Source of the DNA: Brachynemurus nebulosus
Taxonomy: Eukaryota; Arthropoda; Insecta; Neuroptera; Myrmeleontidae
Length of the DNA stretch: 64,000 nucleotides
Direction: 5' to 3'
NCBI GenBank assembly: GCA_035578155.1
Contig: JAPWDM010000007.1
Location: forward strand, 37,174,413-37,238,412
The position numbers were made by a program, and so were the translations under genes. Shown in pieces: positions 16,753 through 28,624 of the stretch; the first letter of the stretch is position 1; every line of letters starts with the position of its first letter. The notes under the pieces are model-generated. The model had not been told where the DNA came from. It did not search any database and saw only the letters and a program-made list of their open reading frames with translations.

Positions 16753-16787
16753 TATATAAATGGGGTGGCTCGACGTTCGTCTCACTG
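16753..16787 (+). promoter_or_regulatory. possible TATA-type core promoter
   Basis: TATATAAA at 16753-16760 is followed, about 30 bases on, by TCACTG (16782-16787), which only partly fits the arthropod initiator. The surroundings (about 16670-16850) are less A+T-rich than their neighbours. No downstream coding exon was found, so this is a weak candidate. Confidence 0.15.
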
Positions 16788-18689
16788 TATTGGTGTTTTA
16801 ACAAATATATACCACGTTCGTGTGGTACCATTAATGTCAAAAATGTGGCACCTATATATAGAAATAATTATTATACATAATCAATCATTATCAAATAATA
16901 TTGAATCTATTAAACGGATGTTTTGGTGTTATATGGTGGTGAGTTTATATATTGTATGACATTTTTTCAATTGTATTATAGATAATATGGGCACCCGACG
17001 AGTATTTAACATAATCTATATGAAAATCTATTCAGTATAAACTTAAATGACAGTCATTTCTAAGCTACCGTTAAAGAAAACTTAAGTAGGTGTTATATGA
17101 AGCTTCGTGAATCTCTTCTGGATCGACTTTTTGAAGTTGTCCCACATCAGTTACAATACGTCCCAAAAACAAAAAAAGCTAAGCGGTTCATATCATGTCA
17201 GATCAGTGTTTTTTTTTTGGTGCTTTATATGGATATTACCCCATTGATTTTGTATTTAATGCTTTATTTGTTTCAACGTTGTTTGTATGGGTATCGGTCG
17301 GCACGACTGAATAAATATGTTTTTGTTATTTAAAAAACAATTTTCAAATGAGGCTTTTTTTGTTAATATCATTTTGATAAAAACATTTAATTAATTGAAT
17401 GGTCAGCGTAGCGATTTTTTTGCGATTAATCATTTATTTGGTTGATGGATATAGTTTTTTTGAAGTTGGAAGTAATTAAGTGCTTAGTGGCTGCTGATTA
17501 TTTAACCTATTGAATCTGATGCAGTAAGGTTATTAATTAATCTATGTTTAATTCTGATCTCAATGTTGTCCATAAATTTGTTCAATTCCAAAATCATTTT
17601 TCAAAAAACCAAAAATTTGATAAATAATTTTAGACTTTTCTTAAAAAAAAAATAATCAAAATTTTGAAGATCGATATGTAAAGAATATTTTTAAAACAAA
17701 ATTATTATTAAAAATTTTTATTTTGCAAATAGTAAATCATAAAACTACAATATTTTAATCTGTTGCAATTGGAAAATTTCAGTAATTATTTTAAAATAAT
17801 ACAAGACTGTCAAAAAGTCATTTCGAGACAGGAATTTAAATAATTTGCTGACTTATTTACAGTTTTCAAATTTAGTAATTTAAAGGTGTTTTTGATGCAC
17901 AGAATGTTTTTGTAATATACTTTTTTTTTGAAAAATAAAGGTTGGGTTTCCACTGTTGTTTCATTTTTCACCAAAGAAAATGCGAATTTTTAATTGTTAT
18001 TAGCGAGATTCGAAACTATGATCTATTAATTCGTAAATATCACTGTCTAAGTATATGCACGGCTACTCGATTGGTATACATAAAATTCAGAAAAGTTTCA
18101 AAATGAATATTTAATACTACTTTTGAGTATCAAAATTTGATGGAAAACTTGAACGGGCGTTTTTAAAACAACAATAATTTTTTATTAAATGACACTACTG
18201 TGCTCGCATATTGATCTATTTTGATTAAAAATATTTTTACCCGGCATCGCCACCATCGTGATAAATCAATGCAAAAGTGTTTTATAATCTTTTTTGGAAA
18301 AATATAATAAAAATAAATTTGGATAAATTGTTCAGTCGATTGTTATTAATTGTCCAATAATTCATACATTTGAAAATCTGTTTGAATTCGAGAGTATTAT
18401 ATTTGTTTTATAAACAGGTGTACCTTTCCAGTACCGACTAGTATAAACATACATAGTTTAGAAATACGTACACAGTTATACGTGGAACATTTATATATAT
18501 GTTGCTAGACACACTCAGATGCCGATAGCGACACTCTTCTTGTGGTGGAGAGGTAAAGCACTATAGGAGTGCCACTGTAATTCAATATTATCCATCTATC
18601 TCACTTCAATTCAATTGCATAATATACATATATATAATCATATCTTTGTCATCCACAATGTTTCTGCATAATCCAACGAGAACTGAATG

Positions 18690-19060
18690 CTACTTATTGT
18701 ATGTTTACACACACAGCACACACAGTGTGCTTGCTCTCGTAAGCATGCTCTTGTTTTGTAGCGCCACCGTGAGTGAATGCCGTGCCGGTGAGTAAATCAA
18801 GGCAGTGAACACGATACCGAACGATAGGGGTACAATGTAACGGTACGCAAGCACCAAACACTTGGTGTCGTCACACGGCACACCATAGAACGTGTCGAGG
18901 GGCGGGAGGCGCAGCACTGAGTGAATCAGTAGTCAGCCATGAAGTGATATGGAGTGGAATGGAGAGTACGAGTTGAGACGATACGATACGATACGAGAGA
19001 CGACTCAAGTCAAGTTGAGTTTGAGTCGTTCTTGTTGTTGTCAACACAGTCATACGGTGT
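18690..19060. other. CpG- and G+C-richer island in A+T-rich DNA
   Basis: Contains many CG dinucleotides, CA/GT stretches near 18710, a (GATAC)n run near 18980 and dense GAGTC/GACTC repeats at 18990-19030. Open frames run on the minus strand (18705-19053) but lack a recognisable family. It could be a promoter/5' UTR, an unrecognised exon or an old repeat. Confidence 0.3.
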
Positions 19061-20871
19061 TATAGAACAACATCCATCGTATATGTTAATAAACACATTG
19101 GGAGACGCGTGGATATTTTTTTGAATTGTATCACTTCGAGCTTTTGTCTTAGGTGCCTGAGTTGGGTTGTTACTTAGTTACAATCAGCTACATTTTCACG
19201 GTCCGTCCAAACACTCCAAGTGTACCGGCGGCGCATAAAATCTTTTATTGCATCTACGTTACAAATACATTAGTATGTACAGTTAAACTAATGAACCTCT
19301 CTTAATGAATCTTTAAGTGCCATTTTCTTTTGTTTTTTTAGTTTTTCACAATATTTTTTTCCCTATTTCAACATTGTATTGTTTTTGTTGTAACATTTTT
19401 TTTTTGCCTTATACATCCATTCTCTATTATTTTGACGAAATACAAATAAAAATGTAGATTCTGTGTACACACTTCACGATAGCAATTGTAAATTTTAAAT
19501 ATTCAAAGTTAATAATGTTTCACTGTTTTGTTTTTTTATAGGTGCATAAAAATTTTATAGTGCATATTACCTATACGTATTGATTAGATTGTTATAACTC
19601 TATCTATGATTCAGATCAGAATTAGATCAAAATTTTGATATATCCAAGAAAATTGGCCAAGAGCAAATCGGGATCCCACAATAAGCAGTCAACAGACAAA
19701 ATTAAACTTTTTTGGGATGATTGTTTCATACTGTACCTGGACGGGAAAATATGGAAAAATTCTGAACCCGCAAACGTGTCTGTAGATAGTTCAGAACCCG
19801 GTTAAACTGAAATGAAAAACATTATTTTTGCAAAAACTACTCAATATTTTCCAAAAAAATTGTAAATTGAGATTGTACGGAATCAATGTCGTTAATTTAA
19901 ATAATCCAAAAATTACGACAACATTCGAATTTGTAATGTTTGCCAAGGAAGTCAATGACGCTCGCTACTAATTGAACCTCTCGCACCAGTATCCTTTTTT
20001 AATCATCTGTATATGATAGATGACTTCCACAGGCGTACAGAGAATAGCTAACGATCATTTGACTTTCTCCATACATTACCGCCTCCCATCCCCAACTCCT
20101 CGCTTGCCCCCTCGCCGACCCGTTTGGATAGTACAAAACGAAGAAATTGAGTCAAATATCACTTGAACCGATTATATATAAACAAGTGTATTGTAAATAA
20201 TACACATTAAATATTTGTTGAAGAGAAAATAAATGAAGCATCCTCTGTGTATGGCATACGGCACGCTTCTCTACTGTCCCCACTCGTGCCAGTATCGTTC
20301 CGTTCAGAACCACCAGTTTTATACTATAAAATTTTTATTAAATACAAATTTTCAAACAGCCGTTTGTCATCGTGTTAGGTGGAGAGCTGTTGAACAGTTT
20401 ATTTGAAATGTTTTGTACCAGTTAGAAATTTTGGATAAAACCTACTGACTCTCTGATTGAACCGTTCCAGTGTCATAAGGCCCGGTGATTTGTTTGAAAT
20501 TATCCGAATAGTATATTATCTCCCAAGCGACAAAAGTGTAATTTTTGATCCCAAGTGTGAAGTTCGTTGTCAGAGGGTCTGCAAAGATCTGGGGCCCGCA
20601 ATTTTGTATAATTTAAAATTATTAACAAAATAAGAAAAATTAAACGAACACGTGAACTAACTATTTGTCTTTTTTTGCAAGTATCTCGAAAAGTATTGGT
20701 TTTTGAGTAAAATTTGTAGTTTTGCTACAAGGGAGGCCTAATTACTTTTCCTTGTCAAATTATTTGTTTGAAATATTTGTATGTAGTATTTACTCCCTCA
20801 CTAATATTTTTAAAATAAATAAAAATATATAAATATTAATTGTCACTATATAAGTAATTAACAGAGATGGG

Positions 20872-21507
20872 AAGAAAAGGTCCCTAACAGAGTCGCCATA
20901 TAAAATATTTTGTACTGGGGGGCTCCGAATAGGGCTGGAGGGCTGTCATAAAACGTAAAAATATTATCAATCTTTTTAAAAATCAGTTTTACGACGTTTT
21001 ACTAGTAATACCACATCGTTAATGTTGTTTTGAGTCTGTTTGTGTTTTTTAATTGCCAATATTATGAATCATTTTGCTGTTACATACATATCTTATATTT
21101 TTCTAATGCAAAAACAAAACCATCTTCAATCTTGTGAGCGACCTACTAGAGTGATACAATCTACTAATACAATCAATTTTGTTTACATTAAAGCAGGTAT
21201 AAAGAAGGTGAGATATAGATATTATTTAAATAATCATAAAGGAAATAGAGATATTGTTTACATTATAAATGTTTTGAATTCGTCTAAATTAATTTCTATT
21301 ACAGTCGACCACTTATTTATTCAACATAAATTTTTTTAAATTATTTTTAAAATTAAAATTATATATTAAATTTGTTTTCAAACGCTTCCTTAGGCTAGTC
21401 TTCAAATCCAGAGGAAAATCCTCGACTTTGTAATAAAATTTATAGCCCCCCAATCCAAAATATTTTATATGGCGATTCTGTTAGGGACCACTGTTTTCCC
21501 AAGTCGG
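20872..21507 (+). mobile_element. hAT-type MITE, family A, copy 2
   Basis: Perfect 8-bp duplication GTAATTAA at 20864-20871 and 21508-21515. Ends and interior match copy 1 at 12741 closely, including GTCCCTAACAGAGTCGCC on the left and GGCGATTCTGTTAGGGAC on the right. About 50 bp shorter than copy 1, mostly lost just before the right inverted repeat. No transposase. Confidence 0.88.
21040..21339 (+). CDS. small uncharacterised ORF inside hAT-type MITE copy 2
   Basis: 99 codons; from MQKQNH onward it is the same frame as in copy 1, with a few substitutions such as Thr to Arg, Asn to Lys and Tyr to Ser. No known domain. The start differs between copies because the upstream sequence has small indels, so the first shared Met is the more plausible start if it is translated at all. 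Confidence 0.25.
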   Translation: MCFLIANIMNHFAVTYISYIFLMQKQNHLQSCERPTRVIQSTNTINFVYIKAGIKKVRYRYYLNNHKGNRDIVYIINVLNSSKLISITVDHLFIQHKFF

Positions 21508-22030
21508 GTAATTAATTTTTAAAAAATAAATATTTATTTTTGCAATATATGTATATAACAGTATAATATGTATATATATTACAAAAATAAACATTTAGTA
21601 CATAATTATATTCTGCTAAATATGTACGGAACACTTTGAATAAATCGTTCAACAGCTCCTCGACTATTGGATCCTGTTTTATTTTTGCAATTCTATCGGT
21701 GTAAGTGTAACTAGTTCCTTCAAAGACTAGTATATTTGTATAATGAGTATATTTTCTATAGCTTTGTGTATACTTACCAAATGTATGCATAGCTTACATG
21801 TATGTGTATATTATGTCAAAGTAAAAGATAATTTTATTAAGAAAATGATAAACAGAGCTTTCGTCTCGTTTTCAACTATTAACTTCGTGTATTCATGTAG
21901 TTTTGTGTACTCAATGTCGTGTCAGCAGTGTATGATAGTCATTTGCATAACGGTAAAACAAGAGAAAAGTCAACTGATTTACAAAACTTCTATGCATGAG
22001 GGGAACTAATTGAGAAATTAACCTTTTGCC

Positions 22031-22348
22031 CAGTGGCGTAGTGAACATAACCGGCGCCCGGGGCACGACACTTTATTAGTGCCCCTCAGAGCCGGACCTA
22101 GCCTAAGTAGCGCTCGAGGCAGAGTCAAAAAATGGCGTGCCTGTAGAAAAAATATTGCCTTTTTCCCCCAAAAAAAACAAGTGACGAGCAAAAAAACCTT
22201 ACATACCTCATTTTTTTGGCGCCCCCAAAGACCTGCAAGACCCTTTGGGGCACATTTGATACCCCTCTTTGGCGCACACTTGGCGCCCCTCTACGAGTGG
22301 CGCCCGGTGTATGAGAGACCCCCTTGCACCCCCGTCGCTACGCCTCTG
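22031..22348. mobile_element. hAT-type MITE, family B
   Basis: Perfect 8-bp duplication CTTTTGCC at 22023-22030 and 22349-22356. Ends are CAGTGGCGTAGTGA and, inverted, TCGCTACGCCTCTG. 318 bp and markedly richer in G+C than its surroundings, with repeated GGCGCCC/GGCGC blocks inside. The plus-strand open frame inside it is not considered a gene. Confidence 0.88.
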
Positions 22349-22430
22349 CTTTTGCCCTTATAAGGATCCACATAGACACCGTTCCTTCTGAGAATGCTCA
22401 CAAAAACACAGGATTGTCGCGACACACAGC

Positions 22431-23082
22431 TAGTGATGAGTAATAATCTTTGTGTTGGTCTTGCCAGATGCAGTCTTGGTCTTGATGTTGGTATTGTTAA
22501 AAAATCTTACATGTTTTTAAGCGAATTTTTTCTTTCTAAAATCAAAATTTTCACTCTTTACGGTTCCTAAAGAATTTCTTGTTCTGTGGCTACCTCTCTG
22601 TCCACCAGAGTATTCGTAAAATGTTCCAACGCGCGACTTCGGAACTATTTGACTAATTTCGATGAAATTTTCAGGGCATCAGTTTCTCGCATGAATTTCT
22701 ATTAAACGTGGTAAAATCTATTATTATTATTAAAATGTAAAAAATGATTAAATGCCGACATTTTACTTACTATTTGACCAAAAAATTTTGAAAGTATTTG
22801 AAAGCATATTATATTGATTTATAACAGCATCAAACATTTTTAATTGCAAGTATTTAATTAACTTCGAATTTTTAAAGAAACAATTTTTATATTGCTTTAA
22901 AAAATTTCAGTATTAATTATACTTTCAAATTATCTGAATAGTTTAGCAAGATTCTTGCTTTTTTCTTGCTTTTGTCTTGGTGTTGCTCACTTGAGTCTTG
23001 GTAATGGTCTTGCAGCCATACTTATGTCTTGGTCTTGGTCTAGCATTTTTTGCAAGACCAAGACTGATTTTGCTCATCATTA
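22431..23082 (+). mobile_element. hAT-type MITE, family C (CTTGGT-array), long copy
   Basis: Ends TAGTGATGAG and CTCATCATTA, with internal GTCTTGGTCTTGG-type arrays at both sides, as in the copies at 40201, 48157, 54973 and 56634. Uniquely it carries about 340 extra bases (roughly 22565-22907) exactly where the others read CGGTATTAATTATAC without a break. The flanks (CACACAGC and CGCGAATG) do not form a duplication. Confidence 0.7.
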
Positions 23083-24457
23083 CGCGAATGTCAATTTCGC
23101 GAACGATGTGTATGATCACCTTTAAGACGGGTACAGAATGATAAGGTGGTTTGGCCAATAGGTCTACCATATTGGAACTTAATAGAATCATAGTTCAGAA
23201 CAGAAAAGTTTCCAAAAATCGCAAAATCTTTTTTGTTAACTGTACACAGAAATCAGATTTAGTATTAAAACTGTGTTTAGTCCTGAATATTGTTGACTGA
23301 ATAAAAGTTGACTCAATTTTGTGCGATAATTAATCATCCATGCTTAATGTCCTTAAACAGTTCTTTCAAATTTATTCTTGTTTGATTTTACCAATCAAAT
23401 AATCTTTTCTAATCCAAAATTCAATAAAAAAACTTTTTTATTACAAAAAAAAATGTCTCAATGATACATAAGAATTATATGGAGAAAAAAAAACATTTTT
23501 AAACAAATGCGAATTAGCCTTTAGAGTTTATCTCAAGTAATTAGTCAAGCACGAGTTACGATGAGCAATGAAGTTTTGTTGAAATTTTTGAAAAATACAA
23601 CGGTTACATAAACGTTCCATTAATGTTCTCACTGAAATAACACAGAGGTCGTTTCGTATTCTATATTCTCATTTTTATAATATACATTATACATCCATAA
23701 GTTACTGTGGGTTACAAAATTATCGATACCGATTGGTGTGAAGAAACGAATTGGGTTAGTTCAACGAAATTCAAATTTGGTGATTATGAAATTCACGAAT
23801 TTCACACTGAAACCTGAAAATTTAGCGAGTGATTGTAACACAAGTGTTTAAATTAAATCTTAAAAACGGTCGTCATTCGTGCAAGTACGTTCTGTTGCTC
23901 TCAGTATTCGGTTTTGTTACTAAAATTTCAATCTCAATTTAACAAGCAGTAGTTGATTGTATATATTTTTGTGACGCTCGGTACATTATGCTCGGAAGCA
24001 TCGTCTATACATATGGGATGTAATTAATAATTTTAGAAGTTATTATGCTTCTTTTTTTTTTATTAATATTATTGTCATTTTTTAATTAATGTATAATAAT
24101 GTGTTTTTATAAAAATTCTTTTTTTATTGCCAATGTGTGTAATGATGTCCGGGACTGTTGGTCGACTGGTGTATTTGTGCTATAAACGGATAATGATAAC
24201 AAATAAAATAAAAGGACCGAAACGCCAGCTTTCGAGTTTGGGATGCCTTTGGATACACTTAATTAAATATAATATTTTTATTCTTATCGTTCGTTATTGT
24301 CGTTTAATTTTTTTAATATTATGTAATAAATAAAATATATTTAAATGGGTTTTTTCATTTTCGATTTTTAGGATCACGTTTCCCGGCAGTTTTTTTAAAT
24401 ATTTTACTTTCTCTTGGATTTGTCAGACGTCACAGACTCATGTAAGAGCGGATCACC
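23083..24457. other. non-coding stretch
   Basis: No repeat partner, exon or RNA gene recognised. The minus-strand frame at 22943-23191 is produced by the hexamer array of the neighbouring element. Confidence 0.4.
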
Positions 24458-24461
24458 TTAA

Positions 24462-25363
24462 CCCTAGAATCATACGTACTCGTCAAAACGACGAACGAAC
24501 TTCTCTACCTGCTCCAATACTGTGACTTGTCGGTACCTGCTCGCTGTGAAACTTCTGTTATTTAATTTATTTGTTATTATAACACATAAGACATATAAAT
24601 TTTGTTTATAGCTATTGTCGTTTTTTTTATACTGAAATAGTGTGCGTCAAAAGGACGACGATGTATGATTAACCTATATTTTTTTTTAAAGATTTTGTAC
24701 TCCACATATAAAAGTTTTCCTAATTTTTCTAAAATTTATTAAAGATATGCATGTTATAATTAATTTATTCAATAATTATGATAATGTGAAAGATGATTAC
24801 AGCTGTTTGACTTATAGAGACGACATAATACTGAAGTTTGAATATATTGAATCGAAAACTAAAGAATGCGTTTCGAATGACTAAATAAAAGATTAAAAAT
24901 TTATTTTGTGGAAAATATTTTAATTTTTATTATTTTTTGAGATCTTATTCGAAAAATTACTAACAAATTTTAGAAAATTTACAAATGTGCCTAATGGGGA
25001 AATAACTACATATCTATAGGAATATTTATGACTGAGAAATTTCACATTCTGTAAAGTCACACATGTCCACTGTTTCATAATAGTTCATAAATTAATTATT
25101 ACAATTGAGGTATTTATATATTTTTTAATTTTTATAATGAAAATATGCTTTGATAAAAAGATCAAAAAAATTAATAAATATTTACATTAAGAAATTTTTC
25201 CAAATCCAATTTTTTTAAATATTTTGTTTGCTTTTGTAGTATTGTTATGTAAAAAAAATGTTTTTTGCAAATAAACTCTAAAACTCCCCGTAAAAAGTCC
25301 ATTCGTCGAAACGACGCCGATGTATGATTAACTTGACTCGTAGACCAACGTATGATTCTAGGG
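24462..25363. mobile_element. piggyBac-type non-autonomous element
   Basis: Flanked by TTAA (24458-24461 and 25364-25367). The ends are perfect inverted repeats CCCTAGAATCATACGT and ACGTATGATTCTAGGG; the CCCTAGAA start is the known piggyBac terminus. 902 bp. A CGATGTATGATTAAC block occurs at about 24659 and again at 25317, so the ends also carry subterminal repeats. A CGTCGAAACGACG palindrome lies near 25305. No transposase frame. Confidence 0.85.
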
Positions 25364-25367
25364 TTAA

Positions 25368-28028
25368 TTCAAATCACTTCAATCTGGTTTGCTTTGAGAA
25401 AAACGTATCATCAATTTTACTAAAATTTTTCAGTGCCTCAGAAACCATTAATGAAACTACATTCGAAGTCGTTCTTTTTACGTTAACTTAGTACAATCAT
25501 AATTTTAGACTTGGATTCGTCCTTGGACTCATGGCATTCAACAATCTTGTTTGGAATCGTAGGCTTACGATAAATGTTTTTTTATTTTGTTGAATATCCA
25601 ATGACAAAATCACGGGCATTATTAATTTCTAAGTATTCATTTTAATTAAAATATCTTTTAAAAACATACAGAAACAACATTTTTAAATTGACTTCTTGCC
25701 CTCCTGACTTAGACGTGTGTCGTCTTCTCCTCTTCATTCAAAATATAACAATTTTTGGTTTTAATTTTCATTTTATTTTAACCGCACTCTTATAATTATT
25801 CTCATTACGTGTGATATTAAGTTAATTGCGTAATCAACTTCATCGTGGTGTTGTTGTAGTGAGAGGACCGGTGGAGAACGAAGAATAATACGGATAAAGG
25901 GAGACTAAGAAGAGAATAGAAAAGCAACAGTGAAGTTTTATCAATTTTATGATAATAAATGCCTCCACTTTTATTAGTTAAAGGGCGGTAAAAATTTTTT
26001 TCGGTTTAATTGAAAAAAATAAAGATAAATTTTTTATTAGATTAGATTTTCGCGTGGGTATATCAAAGAAAATTTCGACAGAAAATTTCGACGTAAAGAT
26101 CAAACACAGTGTTACAAAAAAACCTATCGTCATACAGACACTAATGTACTCTGGCGGCAAATGAGTTTACGTTTGTTGTATACTAATTACTAATATTTGC
26201 TCACAATTGAATTAAATATTACGTAACTGATAGTTTGATGAATATATTATATAAGAAAGCTGACGATACAATTGTAGAAATTTCCCTGCTGAGGGAGAGG
26301 GGTTGAATTGTAGAGATTTAAAGGTCAAAGAATCAAAATTTATTTTTTGATTTTAGGGATACGTTGGTGCACTTTCAAGGAAAGTTTACGAAGACAAGGT
26401 TGCTAAAAATTGAAATTTCTAAACATTTTTCGGAATATTGCTCTTGATTTCTCTAGATTTGTCTGATTGTCATACTTTCCCTTTAGCGAAGCCTTTTAAA
26501 ACTTGTCGGTATGAGGTTAAAACAAATTAATCGACCTTTTTTATTACTTTTTTTATACAAATAAATATTTTATTAAAAAACTAAATATACAACATTGTTG
26601 CTTTTTAAAACAAAAAATTCAAAAATGAGCTGAGTATAAATGGCTCTGAAGTCGACACTGCGAGATTTTTCCACCTTGATGGTTCCCCGCGCTCTGAAAT
26701 CCCCAGTGAACCAAAATCAAAAATCAAAAAATCAAAAATTTCCTGAAAATACACATATACAGTTATGGCACTAACTAGGATTTAAGAAAAAAAAATAAAA
26801 AACCAGCAAAAAACCGCATTTTGAAAATAAATTTTCAAAAATCACTGCTTTTTCTCGACTATAAGCAGCCGCCATATTGAAAATATATTACGGAACCAAA
26901 AGATGCTAGTTCCTGCCAAAATGACGGTATCGAGGAATAATATGCACTTTGATTTATATCGATATCTCAAATACTTTTTGAGATACATGAGGAATCATGT
27001 CGAAAAATGTACTTTCCAGAAAAAAGCATTTAAAGTTTTTTATTTAAATTGAATTATAGTAAAATGCGCGCATTAAAATGCTTATAACTTTTGATTTTTC
27101 ATTTTTTTAAATAAAATTTTACGAGAATTTTTCTAACACCTTAAGGAACATCATTATGAAGAAAAAATCTATTTATCTTTTTTTTTTTTTTAGTGAAAGT
27201 ATCCAGTTAATAATTATTTGCAATAGTGTTTTGCAATATAACGTAAACAAACGTAATCTGAATTCTTATTCATGGTTCAATATTATTTAGCAAAACATTA
27301 TGAAACTCATAAATAAAAATCACAAAAAAAAATCAATAAATTAATAAATTATTTATATCAAAATCGTACATTCGTTTATCAACATTAATGAATGGCAGTT
27401 CACAGTGTTATCCTGTGCAGGCCAAATCACAGATAAATAAAATAATACAGTGACCAAATGATAAAGGATATGGAATCGGGCGGATAGTTGGGACAGAACA
27501 GAGGAGGGATTTGCCACAAAAACATTAATAAATTATTTTAATTTTATAAAATTATTGATAATAAAATGCAACGCATATAATAAATAAATCCCAATTTAAA
27601 TTTCCGGGACGTTTTTACGGAAAAATTCAGGAAAATATTGGAAAATATATTTTTGAAATAAATAAAATAATATTTTACGTAATTATGTCATCGAAAATTT
27701 TGTAATGAAAATGTTTTAAATTTCGTACAAGAAGTCTTCCCTATACGTTTCTAGTTTAACAAAATTCAAAATTCGTCTCTTGACACAATGCATCTAGTCT
27801 AAACGGAATTTACTAGTACAGCATAAACTCTTCAGAAAAAAATATTCAAAAATTTAATAGCTACAAGTAGTTTGCTCCAGATTGTAAAAAAGGAACTTTT
27901 AATGTGATGGATTGGGACCACATAAAAAAAAGTTTCAATACATAATTCAAAACCTCACAATTCTCCTAAAAATTAGTTTTTTAAACAAAATAAAGAATTA
28001 ATTTACAGATGGGAACATTTTTAAATAT
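25368..28028. other. non-coding stretch
   Basis: 25370-25540 resembles the repeat debris at 10890-11240 and 37070-37190 (TTACTAAAATTTTT, CGAAG-CGTTCTTTT, GATTCGTCC). The remainder shows no exon or paired ends. Confidence 0.4.
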
Positions 28029-28032
28029 TTAA

Positions 28033-28620
28033 GGTACCATCACAGTGTGATCGGCCGAAAAATAGTCAATTTTCACAATTTCTTTTCGGATGGATAGGAT
28101 GGGGGAATGGGGATGAATTTTTTTACGATTAATACCATTATTTAACAATACAAAAATATTTTTTTTATTTATTTTTATTTATTTTTTATACCTAATTATT
28201 ATAATTTTTTGAAAAAAATGTCTTCAAGAAAGGGAGAAATTTGGTGCCCACGGGAACTTTTTTTTTGAAATTTGAAAAAATGGCGGCGGTTTGAATAAAA
28301 AGCACAAAATTTTCCGTGTGAAAATATAGGAAGATTTAAAAAAAAAGCTTCCACAGGAACATAGCAGCTTACATTTTTTTTTCAGATAAAAACTGCGGTT
28401 GCAATCATGGGCACCAAATTTCGCCCTTTTTAAAGATACTTTTTTCAAATAATTATAATAGTTATAAAAAATAAATAAAAATAAATAAAAAAATATTTTT
28501 GTATTGTTAAATAGTGGTATTAATCGTAAAAAAAATTCATCCCCATTCCCCCATCCTGTCCATCCGAAAAAAAATTGTGAAATTTGACTATTTTTCGGCC
28601 GATCACACTGTGATGGTACC
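28033..28620. mobile_element. TTAA-flanked foldback element with very long inverted arms
   Basis: TTAA at 28029-28032 and 28621-28624. Starting from GGTACCATCACAGTGTGATC and its inverse, the two halves pair for about 220 bases each: 28033 to about 28258 against 28405 to 28620, with few mismatches and small indels. A short unpaired centre remains. Matching landmarks include GGGGGAATGGGGATGAA and TTCATCCCCATTCCCCC. The 154-codon minus-strand frame over it is a by-product of the palindrome. Classed with TTAA-specific (piggyBac-type) elements on the duplication only. Confidence 0.8.
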
Positions 28621-28624
28621 TTAA

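Larger units (their letters stand above)
13435..20863. other. long non-coding stretch, probably intronic
   Basis: No exon of the agrin-like gene was recognised here on the minus strand. Notable items: a C13 run near 13948; a G+C-richer patch at 15495-15620; a TATATAAA box at 16753; and a CpG-richer block at 18690-19060. All other open frames are short and without motifs. Confidence 0.4.
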
